Of a DNA stretch of 6,023 nucleotides, positions 1 to 5,616 are shown in pieces. The notes under the pieces were generated by a model. The model worked only from the letters and a program-made list of their open reading frames with translations. It had not been told where the DNA came from and searched no databases. Source of the stretch: Candidatus Uhrbacteria bacterium (lineage in GTDB: Bacteria; Patescibacteriota; Patescibacteriia; UBA9934; GWF2-40-263); the NCBI GenBank assembly GCA_003511125.1, contig DOJV01000039.1, forward strand, positions 1 to 6,023, written 5' to 3'. Within the stretch, counting starts at the first letter, position 1; the number at the start of each line of letters is the position of its first letter. Both the position numbers and the translations under genes were made by a program.

Positions 1-200
1 GACACTGAAACGTCATATAGTCGGCATTTTTGCTTACTTAAAGCACCACATAACCAATGCCGCCACTGAAGGTCTTAATTCCAAAATCCAATCAATCAAA
101 TCAGACGCCAGAGGTTTCAGAAGTTTCCAAAACTACCGTATAGCGATTCTGTTCCATTGTGGCAAACTGGATCTTTACCCATAACTTTCTTCTAAGAACC
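1..200 (+). mobile_element. 3' end of an ISL3-type insertion sequence (5' part outside the window)
   Basis: The stretch is the distal part of an insertion sequence, identified by the transposase C-terminus it carries. The outer end is inferred: the last bases, AAGAACC at 194-200, read as GGTTCTT on the other strand, which resembles the GG(C/T)TCTT start of many ISL3 terminal inverted repeats. An A plus T-run follows, and the clpB stop codon lies only 14 bp beyond. The partner inverted repeat is outside the window, so the boundary and any 8-bp target duplication cannot be confirmed. Confidence 0.6.
2..184 (+). CDS. ISL3-family transposase, C-terminal 60 residues (partial, 5' truncated by window edge)
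   Basis: Reading from base 2 gives 60 open codons and a TAA stop, ending in GKLDLYP. The segment TNAATEGLNSKIQSIK followed by ARGFRSFQNYRIAILFHCG is the characteristic end of DDE_Tnp_ISL3 transposases. In this family the TNAxxE glutamate (about residue 23 of the fragment) is the last acid of the DDE catalytic triad, and the family usually ends in a similar FxCGxLDLYP tail. The enzyme would cut and rejoin the ends of its own element. The N-terminal zinc-binding and helix-turn-helix parts and the first two catalytic aspartates are outside the window, so whether the full gene is intact is unknown. The gene converges on clpB. Confidence 0.85.
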   Translation, partial: TLKRHIVGIFAYLKHHITNAATEGLNSKIQSIKSDARGFRSFQNYRIAILFHCGKLDLYP

Positions 201-214
201 ATTTTTTTTAAATT

Positions 215-2851
215 TTACTTAATTACAATCTCCCCATCACTCGCCCCGATCGTAATCTTCTGTCCCTCTTTAATCTCACCTTGAACAATTCTCATAGCCA
301 ACGGATTCAAAATCAAATTTTGAATAACGCGCTTTAACGGACGTGCTCCGAATGCCGGATCAAAACCTTTTTCGGCCAAAAGTTTTTTGGCCGGGGCCGA
401 GACAGTGAGCGAAATGTCTTTGTCGCGTTTTAAGCGATGAGCCACGCGTTCAATTTGGAGTTCGACGATTTCGCCGATGTCCGATTCAGAGAGCGCATGG
501 AACATGATAATTTCGTCGACACGGTTTAAGAACTCTGGACGAAATTGTTCTTTTAGAAGAGTTTGGATGCGCTCGCGGACCTCGGCTTCTTCGCGATTCT
601 GGCCGTCATTTTCGTCGGCAAAACCGATTGAGCCAAGTTCGTGGCCGGTGTTTTGTAAAATATCCGAGCCGACGTTACTGGTCATAATAATGACGGTGTT
701 TTTGAAGTTGACTTTTCGACCCTTGGCATCAGTCAAATGACCGTCATCGAGAATTTGAAGTAACATGTTGAAAGTGTCGGGATGAGCTTTTTCGATTTCG
801 TCGAACAAGACAACCGAGTAGGGTCGGCGACGAATAATTTCGGTTAACTGGCCGCCTTCTTCGTAACCAACATAGCCGGGTGGGGAACCGATCATTTTCG
901 AGACGGCGTGTTTTTCCATGTATTCGGACATATCGAGACGAATCAAAGCCGACTCGTCGTTAAACATAAACTCGGCGAGTGAGCGGGCCAATTCGGTTTT
1001 TCCAACACCGGTCGGGCCGAGAAAAATAAACGAACCGATTGGGCGATTTTCTTCGCCAATTCCGGCTCGGGAACGGCGCAGAGCGTTCGAGACCGCGATG
1101 ATAGCTTCTTTTTGCCCGACTACGCGCTTGGAAAGTTCGTCTTCCATGCGCGCTAATTTTTTAAGTTCTGACTCGAGCATTTTGGCCACCGGAATATGTG
1201 TCCAGCGCGAAACCACGGCGGCAATATCTTCTTCGGAAATAACTTCTTTCAAAATACCGCGATCGCGTTGCATTGAGGACAGGTCTTTTTCAACGGCCTT
1301 GAGTTTGTTTTCTTCGAGTGGAATTTGGCCGTAACGAATTTCGGCGACTTTTTCTAAGTCGCCTTTGCGTTCGGCTTGCTCGGCCTCGGCTCTTAAAGAT
1401 TCCATGTGACTTTTAACAACATGAATCTCGGCGATCTTTTCTTTTTCGTTTTTCCAGCGGCCTTCTAAGGCGTCGGTTTTTTCGCGCAAGTCGGCAATTT
1501 GTTTTTCAATTTCTTTAAGGCGAGTTTTAGAATTTTTGTCTTCTTCTTTTTCTAAAGCCTTGCGTTCAATTTCAAGACGCATCAAATCGCGTTTCAACAT
1601 GTCTAACTCCTCGGGCATGGAATCAATTTCCATACGCAAGGCCGAGGAGGCTTCGTCCATTAAATCAATGGCTTTGTCCGGAAGAAAACGATCGGCAATG
1701 TAACGGCTAGAGAGTTCGGCGGCGGCAATAATTGCCGGATCGCTGATGCGGATACCGTGGTGGATTTCGTATTTTTCTTTGATGCCGCGAAGAATGGCAA
1801 CGGTGTCCTCGACGGAAGGTTCTTCGACCAAAACCGGCTGGAAACGACGCTCGAAGGCTTGATCTTTTTCGACGTGTTTTTGATATTCTTTAATAGTGGT
1901 GGCGCCGATGGTTCGGAGAGCTCCGCGGGCCAGAGCTGGCTTTAACATGTTGCTGGCATCGAGTGGCGAACCTTCGGAGGTTCCGGCACCCATAAGTGTG
2001 TGGAGTTCGTCGATAAACAAAATCATTTTGCTGTTCGACTCCTCGACTTCTTTCAAAACCGCTTTCAAACGATCTTCGAACTCGCCACGATATTTTGTTC
2101 CGGCCACCATGGCGCCAAGATCGAGCGAGACGATTTCTTTTTCGCGCAAAAGCTCCGGCACGTCGCCAGCAACAATGCGTTGGGCGAGGCCTTCGACAAT
2201 CGCTGTCTTACCAACACCAGCCTCACCAATCAAAACCGGATTATTTTTAGTGCGACGAAGCAAAACTTGCATAACTCGGCGGATTTCGGCATCACGACCA
2301 ATAACCGGATCGAGTTTTCCGGCGCGCGCGACTTCGGTCAAATTGCGACTGTATTTTTCTAGAGCTTGATATCGGGATTCTGGTTCCGGAGAATCGACGC
2401 GCTGGGTGCCACGAATGTCTTTCAAAACACTCATGACTTTTTCTTCGTTAACCTCAAACGTGCCGAGCAATTTTCCTACCGGCTTGTCGGCCAAAAGTGC
2501 CAAGAACAAATGTTCGGTGGAAATAAAATCATCTTTAAAAGACTTGGCTCGTTTACCGGACTCGCTCAAAACCGCGGCCATGCCCGGCGAGAGCATAATC
2601 TGACCAATACCGCCGCTCATAATATCGCCAGAGCGGGGCAGGGCATCAAGAATTTGATCGATCTTGGCACGCAAGGCGCCTTGATCTGGCAAAAGTTTAT
2701 CCAAGATGGCTCGAACCGCGCCCTCGTCTTGGCCAACCAACGCGGCCAACAAATGTACCGGCTCCAAAGCCGGCTGACCGTTGTCGAGAGCAATGTTGTG
2801 AGCGTGTTGTAGAGCTTCTTGGGATTTGTGGGTGAAGTTGTTGGGTAACAT
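215..2851 (-). CDS. clpB: ATP-dependent protein disaggregase ClpB (Hsp100)
   Basis: Full-length ClpB of 878 residues, in the normal range for the family. The hexameric cytosolic AAA+ machine pulls aggregated proteins through its central pore and works with DnaK/DnaJ/GrpE. Domains in order: Clp N-terminal repeats (about 1-150); first ATPase with Walker A GEAGVGKT (209-216), Walker B ILFIDE (277-282), pore-loop tyrosine in GTKYRGEFE (Y254) and arginine-finger region FERRF (333-337); a long charged coiled-coil middle domain (about 405-535) that separates ClpB from ClpA; second ATPase with Walker A GPTGVGKT (612-619), pore loop GYVGYEEGG (659-667), Walker [12 protein letters not shown] (680-690), sensor-1 asparagine in MTSNVG, arginine finger in EFLNRVDE and sensor 2 GARP (835-838). 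No ClpP-binding IGF-type loop was seen, as expected. The ATG start matches the usual FTxKxQEAL opening, but no Shine-Dalgarno precedes it. A promoter overlapped by CIRCE lies upstream. No convincing terminator is visible before the ISL3 element downstream. Confidence 0.98.
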   Translation of the reverse strand: MLPNNFTHKSQEALQHAHNIALDNGQPALEPVHLLAALVGQDEGAVRAILDKLLPDQGALRAKIDQILDALPRSGDIMSGGIGQIMLSPGMAAVLSESGKRAKSFKDDFISTEHLFLALLADKPVGKLLGTFEVNEEKVMSVLKDIRGTQRVDSPEPESRYQALEKYSRNLTEVARAGKLDPVIGRDAEIRRVMQVLLRRTKNNPVLIGEAGVGKTAIVEGLAQRIVAGDVPELLREKEIVSLDLGAMVAGTKYRGEFEDRLKAVLKEVEESNSKMILFIDELHTLMGAGTSEGSPLDASNMLKPALARGALRTIGATTIKEYQKHVEKDQAFERRFQPVLVEEPSVEDTVAILRGIKEKYEIHHGIRISDPAIIAAAELSSRYIADRFLPDKAIDLMDEASSALRMEIDSMPEELDMLKRDLMRLEIERKALEKEEDKNSKTRLKEIEKQIADLREKTDALEGRWKNEKEKIAEIHVVKSHMESLRAEAEQAERKGDLEKVAEIRYGQIPLEENKLKAVEKDLSSMQRDRGILKEVISEEDIAAVVSRWTHIPVAKMLESELKKLARMEDELSKRVVGQKEAIIAVSNALRRSRAGIGEENRPIGSFIFLGPTGVGKTELARSLAEFMFNDESALIRLDMSEYMEKHAVSKMIGSPPGYVGYEEGGQLTEIIRRRPYSVVLFDEIEKAHPDTFNMLLQILDDGHLTDAKGRKVNFKNTVIIMTSNVGSDILQNTGHELGSIGFADENDGQNREEAEVRERIQTLLKEQFRPEFLNRVDEIIMFHALSESDIGEIVELQIERVAHRLKRDKDISLTVSAPAKKLLAEKGFDPAFGARPLKRVIQNLILNPLAMRIVQGEIKEGQKITIGASDGEIVIK

Positions 2852-2864
2852 AGGGTGGGGGGGT

Positions 2865-2963
2865 GGAATGTTAAATGTCTAATTTTTAATTTCTAATGGT
2901 GGTTTTTGTTTTTTTTAACATTTTCCTTAATTAGAAATTAGACATTTCATAATTTGACATTCC
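2865..2963 (-). repeat. Long imperfect inverted repeat filling the clpB leader
   Basis: Arms at about 2865-2897 and 2930-2963 are imperfect reverse complements. Shared blocks include GGAATGT at the outer ends, AAATGTCTAATTT in the middle and TTCTAAT at the inner ends, with small internal gaps and a 32-nt A/T-rich centre. Transcribed from the clpB promoter, the arms would form a long AU-rich hairpin ending about 13 nt before the start codon. It could be a structured leader or a dispersed AT-rich repeat that landed here. No second copy occurs in the window. Confidence 0.7.
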
Positions 2964-2966
2964 CAA

Positions 2967-2993
2967 TTAGCACTCCTAAGTATAGAGTGCCAA
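2967..2993 (-). promoter_or_regulatory. CIRCE operator (HrcA binding site) of clpB
   Basis: The half-sites TTAGCACTC (2967-2975) and GAGTGCCAA (2985-2993) are separated by exactly 9 bp. The CIRCE consensus is TTAGCACTC-N9-GAGTGCTAA, so there is one mismatch in 18. HrcA binds CIRCE at normal temperature and represses chaperone genes, then releases it on heat shock. The site covers the clpB -10 box and the start of transcription, an ideal position for repression. hrcA itself is not in the window. Confidence 0.93.
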
Positions 2994-3007
2994 AATAAAA
3001 AAGTCAA
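2979..3007 (-). promoter_or_regulatory. clpB promoter, sigma-70 type
   Basis: On the minus strand, -35 TTGACT (3002-3007) and -10 TATACT (2979-2984) are separated by 17 bp, each one base from consensus. Transcription should begin near 2972, giving a leader of about 120 nt. The -10 box lies in the CIRCE spacer, so HrcA would block polymerase. The promoter begins one base after the T-run of the upstream gene's terminator. Confidence 0.9.
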
Positions 3008-3008
3008 G

Positions 3009-3032
3009 AAAAAAGACCGGGAAGGCCGGTCT
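3009..3032 (-). terminator. Intrinsic terminator of the 153-residue membrane protein gene
   Basis: On the minus strand AGACCGG (3026-3032) pairs perfectly with CCGGTCT (3014-3020) around a CCTTC loop, and is followed directly by a run of T. The stop codon lies 12 bp upstream. It insulates clpB from read-through, since the clpB -35 box starts immediately after the T-run. Confidence 0.93.
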
Positions 3033-3044
3033 GGCGAAACAGGA

Positions 3045-3506
3045 TCAGTCGGTGATTTGAAAACCTTGAAGACACGTCTGGTTTTCCACGCAGCGTTTTT
3101 CCACTTCACAATAACGCATCCTGATCCATTCGTTCAAAATGGTTATCCACTCGTCATCATTCATTGACGAGAAGTCTGGTTTTTCCAGACAGCCCACTAG
3201 GTCGGTTCCGTCACTACCTAAAAGCAGACACATTTTGACAACACGTAGGTAATTCGTTGCCGCTCTGGCGGCATCTTGAGACGAATCATAACCAGTGTCA
3301 TCTCCATTAACGTCTTCAAAAAATTCTGGCGATGAGACGGCCGGCAAATACGCCGTGTCAAATTTTTCTCCGTTTTTGTTGTCGTTGAATTCTGCTGGTG
3401 CGTTTTCAAAACCGATTTGCGGGATATTTCGATTAAGAACGCAGACATAAAAAATCACAACAACTACCATGACAACAGTGAGCCCGAACCAACTTTTGCT
3501 TGCCAC
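3045..3506 (-). CDS. Hypothetical membrane-anchored, cysteine-containing exported protein (153 aa)
   Basis: I do not recognise this protein. It begins with a short lysine-containing stretch and one hydrophobic segment (about 6-25, TVVMVVVVIFYVCVLN), reading as a signal anchor or uncleaved signal peptide. An acidic, low-complexity linker (about 35-80) and a mostly helical end (about 80-153) follow. Cysteines at 93, 106, 133, 139 and 145 in the presumed external part could form disulfides. Start choice: the frame stays open well upstream, but that part lies in the promoter and the inserted element. The GTG at 3506 follows a consensus promoter by about 24 nt and has GGGGTGG five bases before it, a partial Shine-Dalgarno. 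A GTG at 3515 is the alternative. Stop is TGA. It has its own promoter and terminator and is divergent from the 154-residue gene. The existence of the gene is well supported; its function is unknown. Confidence 0.8.
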   Translation of the reverse strand: MASKSWFGLTVVMVVVVIFYVCVLNRNIPQIGFENAPAEFNDNKNGEKFDTAYLPAVSSPEFFEDVNGDDTGYDSSQDAARAATNYLRVVKMCLLLGSDGTDLVGCLEKPDFSSMNDDEWITILNEWIRMRYCEVEKRCVENQTCLQGFQITD

Positions 3507-3536
3507 GAGAGCCACCCCGTTTGAAAAGGTGCGGAT

Positions 3537-3565
3537 AGTATAAAGGGTTTTTGAAAAAAGTTCAA
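3537..3565 (-). promoter_or_regulatory. Promoter of the 153-residue membrane protein gene
   Basis: On the minus strand, -35 TTGAAC (3560-3565) and -10 TATACT (3537-3542) are separated by 17 bp. The predicted transcript starts near 3530, about 24 nt before the GTG start. The target duplication of the inserted element begins 10 bp upstream of the -35 box. Confidence 0.85.
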
Positions 3566-3575
3566 GAATGTAGGA

Positions 3576-3580
3576 GGCCT
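3576..3580. repeat. Target-site duplication, left copy (GGCCT)
   Basis: GGCCT directly precedes the TG end of the miniature element and is repeated directly after its CA end at 3810-3814. A further AGGCCT occurs inside the element at 3749-3754, so five matching bases alone are modest evidence. The exact placement at both termini makes the case. Confidence 0.75.
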
Positions 3581-3809
3581 TGTTGTCAACCAGCAAAGAT
3601 GTCACATATTGGCGTTCAGCAAACGTGTCATATAGGCAGTAAAGGCAACTATGAGCCAGAAACACGGGCAACGAGCATTCTGGCCATTATAGAAGCTGTT
3701 TTGAAGCTAAATTCAGGCGCTCAATTACTCTCTAACCCATTATTCTAAAGGCCTAAATGTGACATCTTTGCTGAACGCTAGACTGTGACATTATTGCTGA
3801 ACGACGACA
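3581..3809. mobile_element. 229-bp miniature inverted-repeat element (MITE), probably IS21-like, with 5-bp target duplication
   Basis: The ends are TG...CA. The first 50 bases match the reverse complement of the last 50 at 38 positions without gaps, and similarity continues to about 57-59 bp with a small gap. Each terminus contains two copies of a unit like TTCAGCAAAGATGTCACAT (left copies near 3588-3607 and 3612-3633; right copies, inverted, near 3757-3778 and 3784-3809). GGCCT flanks both sides (3576-3580 and 3810-3814), consistent with a 5-bp target duplication. TG/CA ends, repeated terminal sub-units and a 4-8-bp duplication are known IS21-family traits; IS481 is an alternative. The 113-bp centre has no transposase I recognise, so movement would need enzyme from a full copy elsewhere. 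Confidence 0.87.
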
Positions 3810-3814
3810 GGCCT
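3810..3814. repeat. Target-site duplication, right copy (GGCCT)
   Basis: GGCCT directly follows the CA end of the miniature element, matching 3576-3580. The -35 box of the downstream gene begins at the very next base, so the insertion left that promoter intact. Confidence 0.75.
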
Positions 3815-3843
3815 TTGACAAAATCATCAAAACCATCTATTAT
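3815..3843 (+). promoter_or_regulatory. Promoter of the 154-residue gene
   Basis: -35 TTGACA (3815-3820) is perfect and -10 TATTAT (3838-3843) is one base from consensus, with a 17-bp spacer. This is the strongest-looking promoter in the window. Transcription should begin near 3850. It lies directly next to the right target duplication of the miniature element. Confidence 0.9.
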
Positions 3844-3849
3844 ATTAAG

Positions 3850-3874
3850 CTTTCCGCTTCCTGGAAAGAAGGAG
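3850..3874 (+). promoter_or_regulatory. 5'-end leader hairpin abutting the Shine-Dalgarno of the 154-residue gene
   Basis: CTTTCC (3850-3855) and GGAAAG (3863-3868) form a perfect 6-bp stem with a 7-nt loop. They lie about where transcription should start. The ribosome site AAGGAG (3869-3874) begins at the next base, 10 nt before the ATG. Such a 5'-terminal stem could stabilise the mRNA while keeping the ribosome site free; that role is inferred. Confidence 0.6.
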
Positions 3875-3884
3875 TATTCTAACA

Positions 3885-4349
3885 ATGAGTATCATTCATC
3901 GAATCATCGAGCCTGATGCCGCCGAGGTGATCAAGCGGGCGCTTGAAGATGTCTCTTCCGAGTGGGTCGGAATGTACGGACAAACCCCGATCGTCATCAT
4001 CGAGATCGATGAGGTTCCGCACGCCATCGCTTCGCGTCTCTCGGCCTTCGGGGCAGGACATCTGGAAATAGCCGGCCGGTTTCAAGAGGGTGGACAGGGC
4101 GTGGCTGTGAAGACCGCGGTCGATAATCTCGAAAAAATTGATTCTTCCGAGGTCATGGGCTTCATCCATTTCCATCGGAGTCTCATGGATGACACAGTGG
4201 CCTTCCGTTCGGCCGAACCCGGCTCTCCAATCGCGGAGGCCGTCGAGTTCTTCCGCAAACATCCGGACGAAAATCACGCCTTCTTCCCGGTTGTCTTCAG
4301 GTGTGTCGGCAGCGAGTGCTACCCCTGGCGCGCCATGCCGACTCTGTAA
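3885..4349 (+). CDS. Hypothetical protein (154 aa), strongly promoted orphan
   Basis: I do not recognise this protein. It is soluble-looking, with no signal peptide or membrane segment. An N-terminal amphipathic helix (about 8-25) precedes a short hydrophobic strand PIVIIEIDE (35-43), an alanine/glycine-rich region, the histidine-containing FIHFHRS (93-99) and a C-terminal tail with CVGSEC (140-145) and a final tryptophan. The histidines and two cysteines could bind metal, but the spacing matches no motif I can name. The ATG is set by AAGGAG 10 nt upstream and a near-consensus promoter. Coding bias is clearly towards G/C at third positions, in contrast to the AT-rich flanks and the 350-residue gene; this may reflect high expression or transfer. 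Paired hairpins with a T-run end the transcript. It is divergent from the membrane protein gene. Confidence 0.85.
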   Translation: MSIIHRIIEPDAAEVIKRALEDVSSEWVGMYGQTPIVIIEIDEVPHAIASRLSAFGAGHLEIAGRFQEGGQGVAVKTAVDNLEKIDSSEVMGFIHFHRSLMDDTVAFRSAEPGSPIAEAVEFFRKHPDENHAFFPVVFRCVGSECYPWRAMPTL

Positions 4350-4400
4350 CGAGGCTCCGCCTCGCGTTAGCCACCTGGTTTACTCCGGGCGGCGTTTTTT
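4347..4400 (+). terminator. Tandem hairpin terminator of the 154-residue gene
   Basis: Two hairpins abut. The first contains the stop codon: TAACG (4347-4351) pairs with CGTTA (4365-4369) outside an inner AGGC/GCCT stem with a TCC loop. Its inner part can also pair as CGAGGC/GCCTCG. The second pairs 4370-4378 with 4385-4393 (one mismatch, one G-U) around a 6-nt loop and is followed by G and six T. The second is the true terminator. Confidence 0.85.
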
Positions 4401-4410
4401 ATACTTGAAT

Positions 4411-4436
4411 AAAAAAACAACTCACAACTCTGAGTC
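4411..4436 (-). terminator. Probable terminator of the 350-residue gene
   Basis: On the minus strand ACTCA (4431-4435) and TGAGT (4420-4424), extended by a G-U pair, form a short stem with a 6-nt loop followed by TGTTTTTTT. The stem is modest. It faces the + strand terminator at 4370-4400, so the convergent genes are ended back to back. A second AT-only palindrome, AAAAAAACT/AGTTTTTTT (4442-4461), overlaps the stop codon and could act in both directions. Confidence 0.6.
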
Positions 4437-4450
4437 GTCCGAAAAAAACT

Positions 4451-5503
4451 TTAGTTTTTTTCCAAAACCTTCCTGATAATTTCTTCTAAAGAATCATGCT
4501 TCAGTGGAACGCCGCTACTCGGTTCGAGCTGATTGTCTACCCAAAGCCTTAACGGAATAAAACGTAAAATCGACGCTTGGCCAAAATCGATTTTTCCGGA
4601 AGCGTCCGGGGAATAATCGTTTGGATCGTCTTTGGCTATGGTTAAATCGTAAATACCGCCTCGCAGTAAAACCGTTCGGCCGGCTTGCTTCATTGAACGG
4701 ACGATTAAAACCGTGCCGGTGGCGGGATCTTGAATTCCAAAAATCTTCCCGTTAAAAGACAAAATCGGAGCATCGTTTTTCGCCAGACCATCGCTGTAAT
4801 AAACTTCGGTCCAAGGGCAGACTCCTGGCGTCAAAACATCTATAAATTTTTCGGATAAACTTAAACCATAAGGCGAAGAAATTAACTCGGTATTTTCTAT
4901 TTCTGCGGCTTCGTCGAGCCTGAATTTTTCTTGAGTCTTATCGTTGATTTCCGCTTCATCGAGCGCGGGGACAATTCCTAACGGAAATTCTTCCAAAAGT
5001 TCTTGACGTAAATATTCGGCAGTTTCGGTTTCAATAAGAGGCTCGAATTCTTTAAAATGCAAACCAAACTCCCGACCAAGCATACGGCCGATTTTATCAC
5101 GACCTTTTTTCTGATTATAGACATCGAAAAAATCAGAAAGAAATTTTCTAAATTCCGGCTTTTTAGACAGCTGGGGTAAGACAATGGTTATCATCAGGGA
5201 AATATTTTGGAAGGCTCCAAAATAATAATTCACTTGACCGAAAGAAATTTGTTGTAAATATTCTTCGAGAGTTTTAATCAGATCGTCAATATTCTTAGCG
5301 TACTGTGGCTTTGGTTGTTCAAACCTCTGTGGCCTTGCGGTCAGAGTGTTTATTAAGGCCTTCAAAACCTTCTCAGGTTCGGAAACTCCGATTTTTTGGG
5401 CTCGTTCCAAAATTTCCGGGGTACACAAAAATTCTGCGGGGTTTTTGATTTCTTTTGGCCTCAACCACGGCGGAAGCGGAGAATCAGGATATTCGTTAGA
5501 CAT
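4451..5503 (-). CDS. Hypothetical cytosolic protein (350 aa), two-part architecture
   Basis: I do not recognise this protein and name no function. It has no signal peptide. The proline-rich start (SPLPPWLRPKEIKNP) leads into a mainly helical region (about 25-205) that includes EKVLKALINTLTARP, a moderately hydrophobic stretch SLMITIVLPQL (102-112, too short and polar-flanked to be a clear membrane segment) and acidic helices. A region rich in predicted strands and turns (about 225-320) contains GKIFGIQDPATGTVLIVRS and TVLLRGGIYDLTI, and a short charged helix EEIIRKVLEKN closes it. The ATG at 5503 is preceded by no clear Shine-Dalgarno (AATCTGCCAAT), so leaderless or A/T-rich initiation is likely. 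The next in-frame methionine (about 104) is too far in. The gene sits alone between a terminator upstream and its own downstream. Length, composition and conserved frame make it a real gene. Confidence 0.85.
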   Translation of the reverse strand: MSNEYPDSPLPPWLRPKEIKNPAEFLCTPEILERAQKIGVSEPEKVLKALINTLTARPQRFEQPKPQYAKNIDDLIKTLEEYLQQISFGQVNYYFGAFQNISLMITIVLPQLSKKPEFRKFLSDFFDVYNQKKGRDKIGRMLGREFGLHFKEFEPLIETETAEYLRQELLEEFPLGIVPALDEAEINDKTQEKFRLDEAAEIENTELISSPYGLSLSEKFIDVLTPGVCPWTEVYYSDGLAKNDAPILSFNGKIFGIQDPATGTVLIVRSMKQAGRTVLLRGGIYDLTIAKDDPNDYSPDASGKIDFGQASILRFIPLRLWVDNQLEPSSGVPLKHDSLEEIIRKVLEKN

Positions 5504-5527
5504 ATTGGCAGATTTTAATTTGTGTTT

Positions 5528-5556
5528 AGTTTAACAGAAAGACGGGGTTTTGTCTT
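5528..5556 (-). promoter_or_regulatory. Candidate weak promoter of the 350-residue gene
   Basis: On the minus strand AAGACA (5551-5556) and TAAACT (5528-5533) are separated by 17 bp, each matching four of six consensus bases. The transcript would start about 20 nt before the ATG. The match is much poorer than for the other promoters here. The same stretch can form a weak AAAGAC/GTCTTT hairpin. Confidence 0.4.
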
Positions 5557-5577
5557 TTACTAATTGTCTGATTGAAT

Positions 5578-5601
5578 AAAAAAACACCTGTGGTTCAGGT
5601 G
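5578..5601 (-). terminator. Intrinsic terminator of the broken gene at 5617-5859
   Basis: On the minus strand CACCTG (5596-5601) pairs perfectly with CAGGTG (5585-5590) around a 5-nt loop, followed by seven T (5578-5584). It lies 15 bp beyond the stop of the gene fragment and ends transcription before the 350-residue gene. Confidence 0.93.
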
Positions 5602-5616
5602 CTAGAGAGAAGGAAC

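Noticed and set aside
477..2812. Several + strand frames of 62-157 codons opposite clpB
   Set aside because: All are antisense shadows of the clpB coding sequence, without ribosome sites or protein-like composition.
2927..3109. A 60-codon minus-strand frame across the clpB promoter
   Set aside because: It overlaps the terminator, promoter and CIRCE site and shares no feature with known proteins.
3507..3671. Upstream extension of the 153-residue membrane protein to an ATG at 3671 (208 residues)
   Set aside because: The extension would run through the promoter of the gene and into the terminal repeat of the inserted element, and would place the hydrophobic segment in mid-protein. The frame is open there by chance.
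3551..3748. A 65-codon + strand frame through the miniature element
   Set aside because: It starts in the neighbouring promoter outside the element, has no ribosome site and crosses the terminal repeat. Its centre (EPETRATSILAIIEAVLKLN) could be a decayed transposase scrap, but I cannot match it to a family.
3588..3809. The repeated TTCAGCAAA-type units as a small CRISPR-like or iteron array
   Set aside because: The units lie as two inverted pairs at the termini of one element, with no regular spacers, cas genes or replication gene.
3879..4277. A 132-codon minus-strand frame opposite the 154-residue gene
   Set aside because: The + strand gene has promoter, ribosome site and terminator in register; the minus frame has none and overlaps completely.
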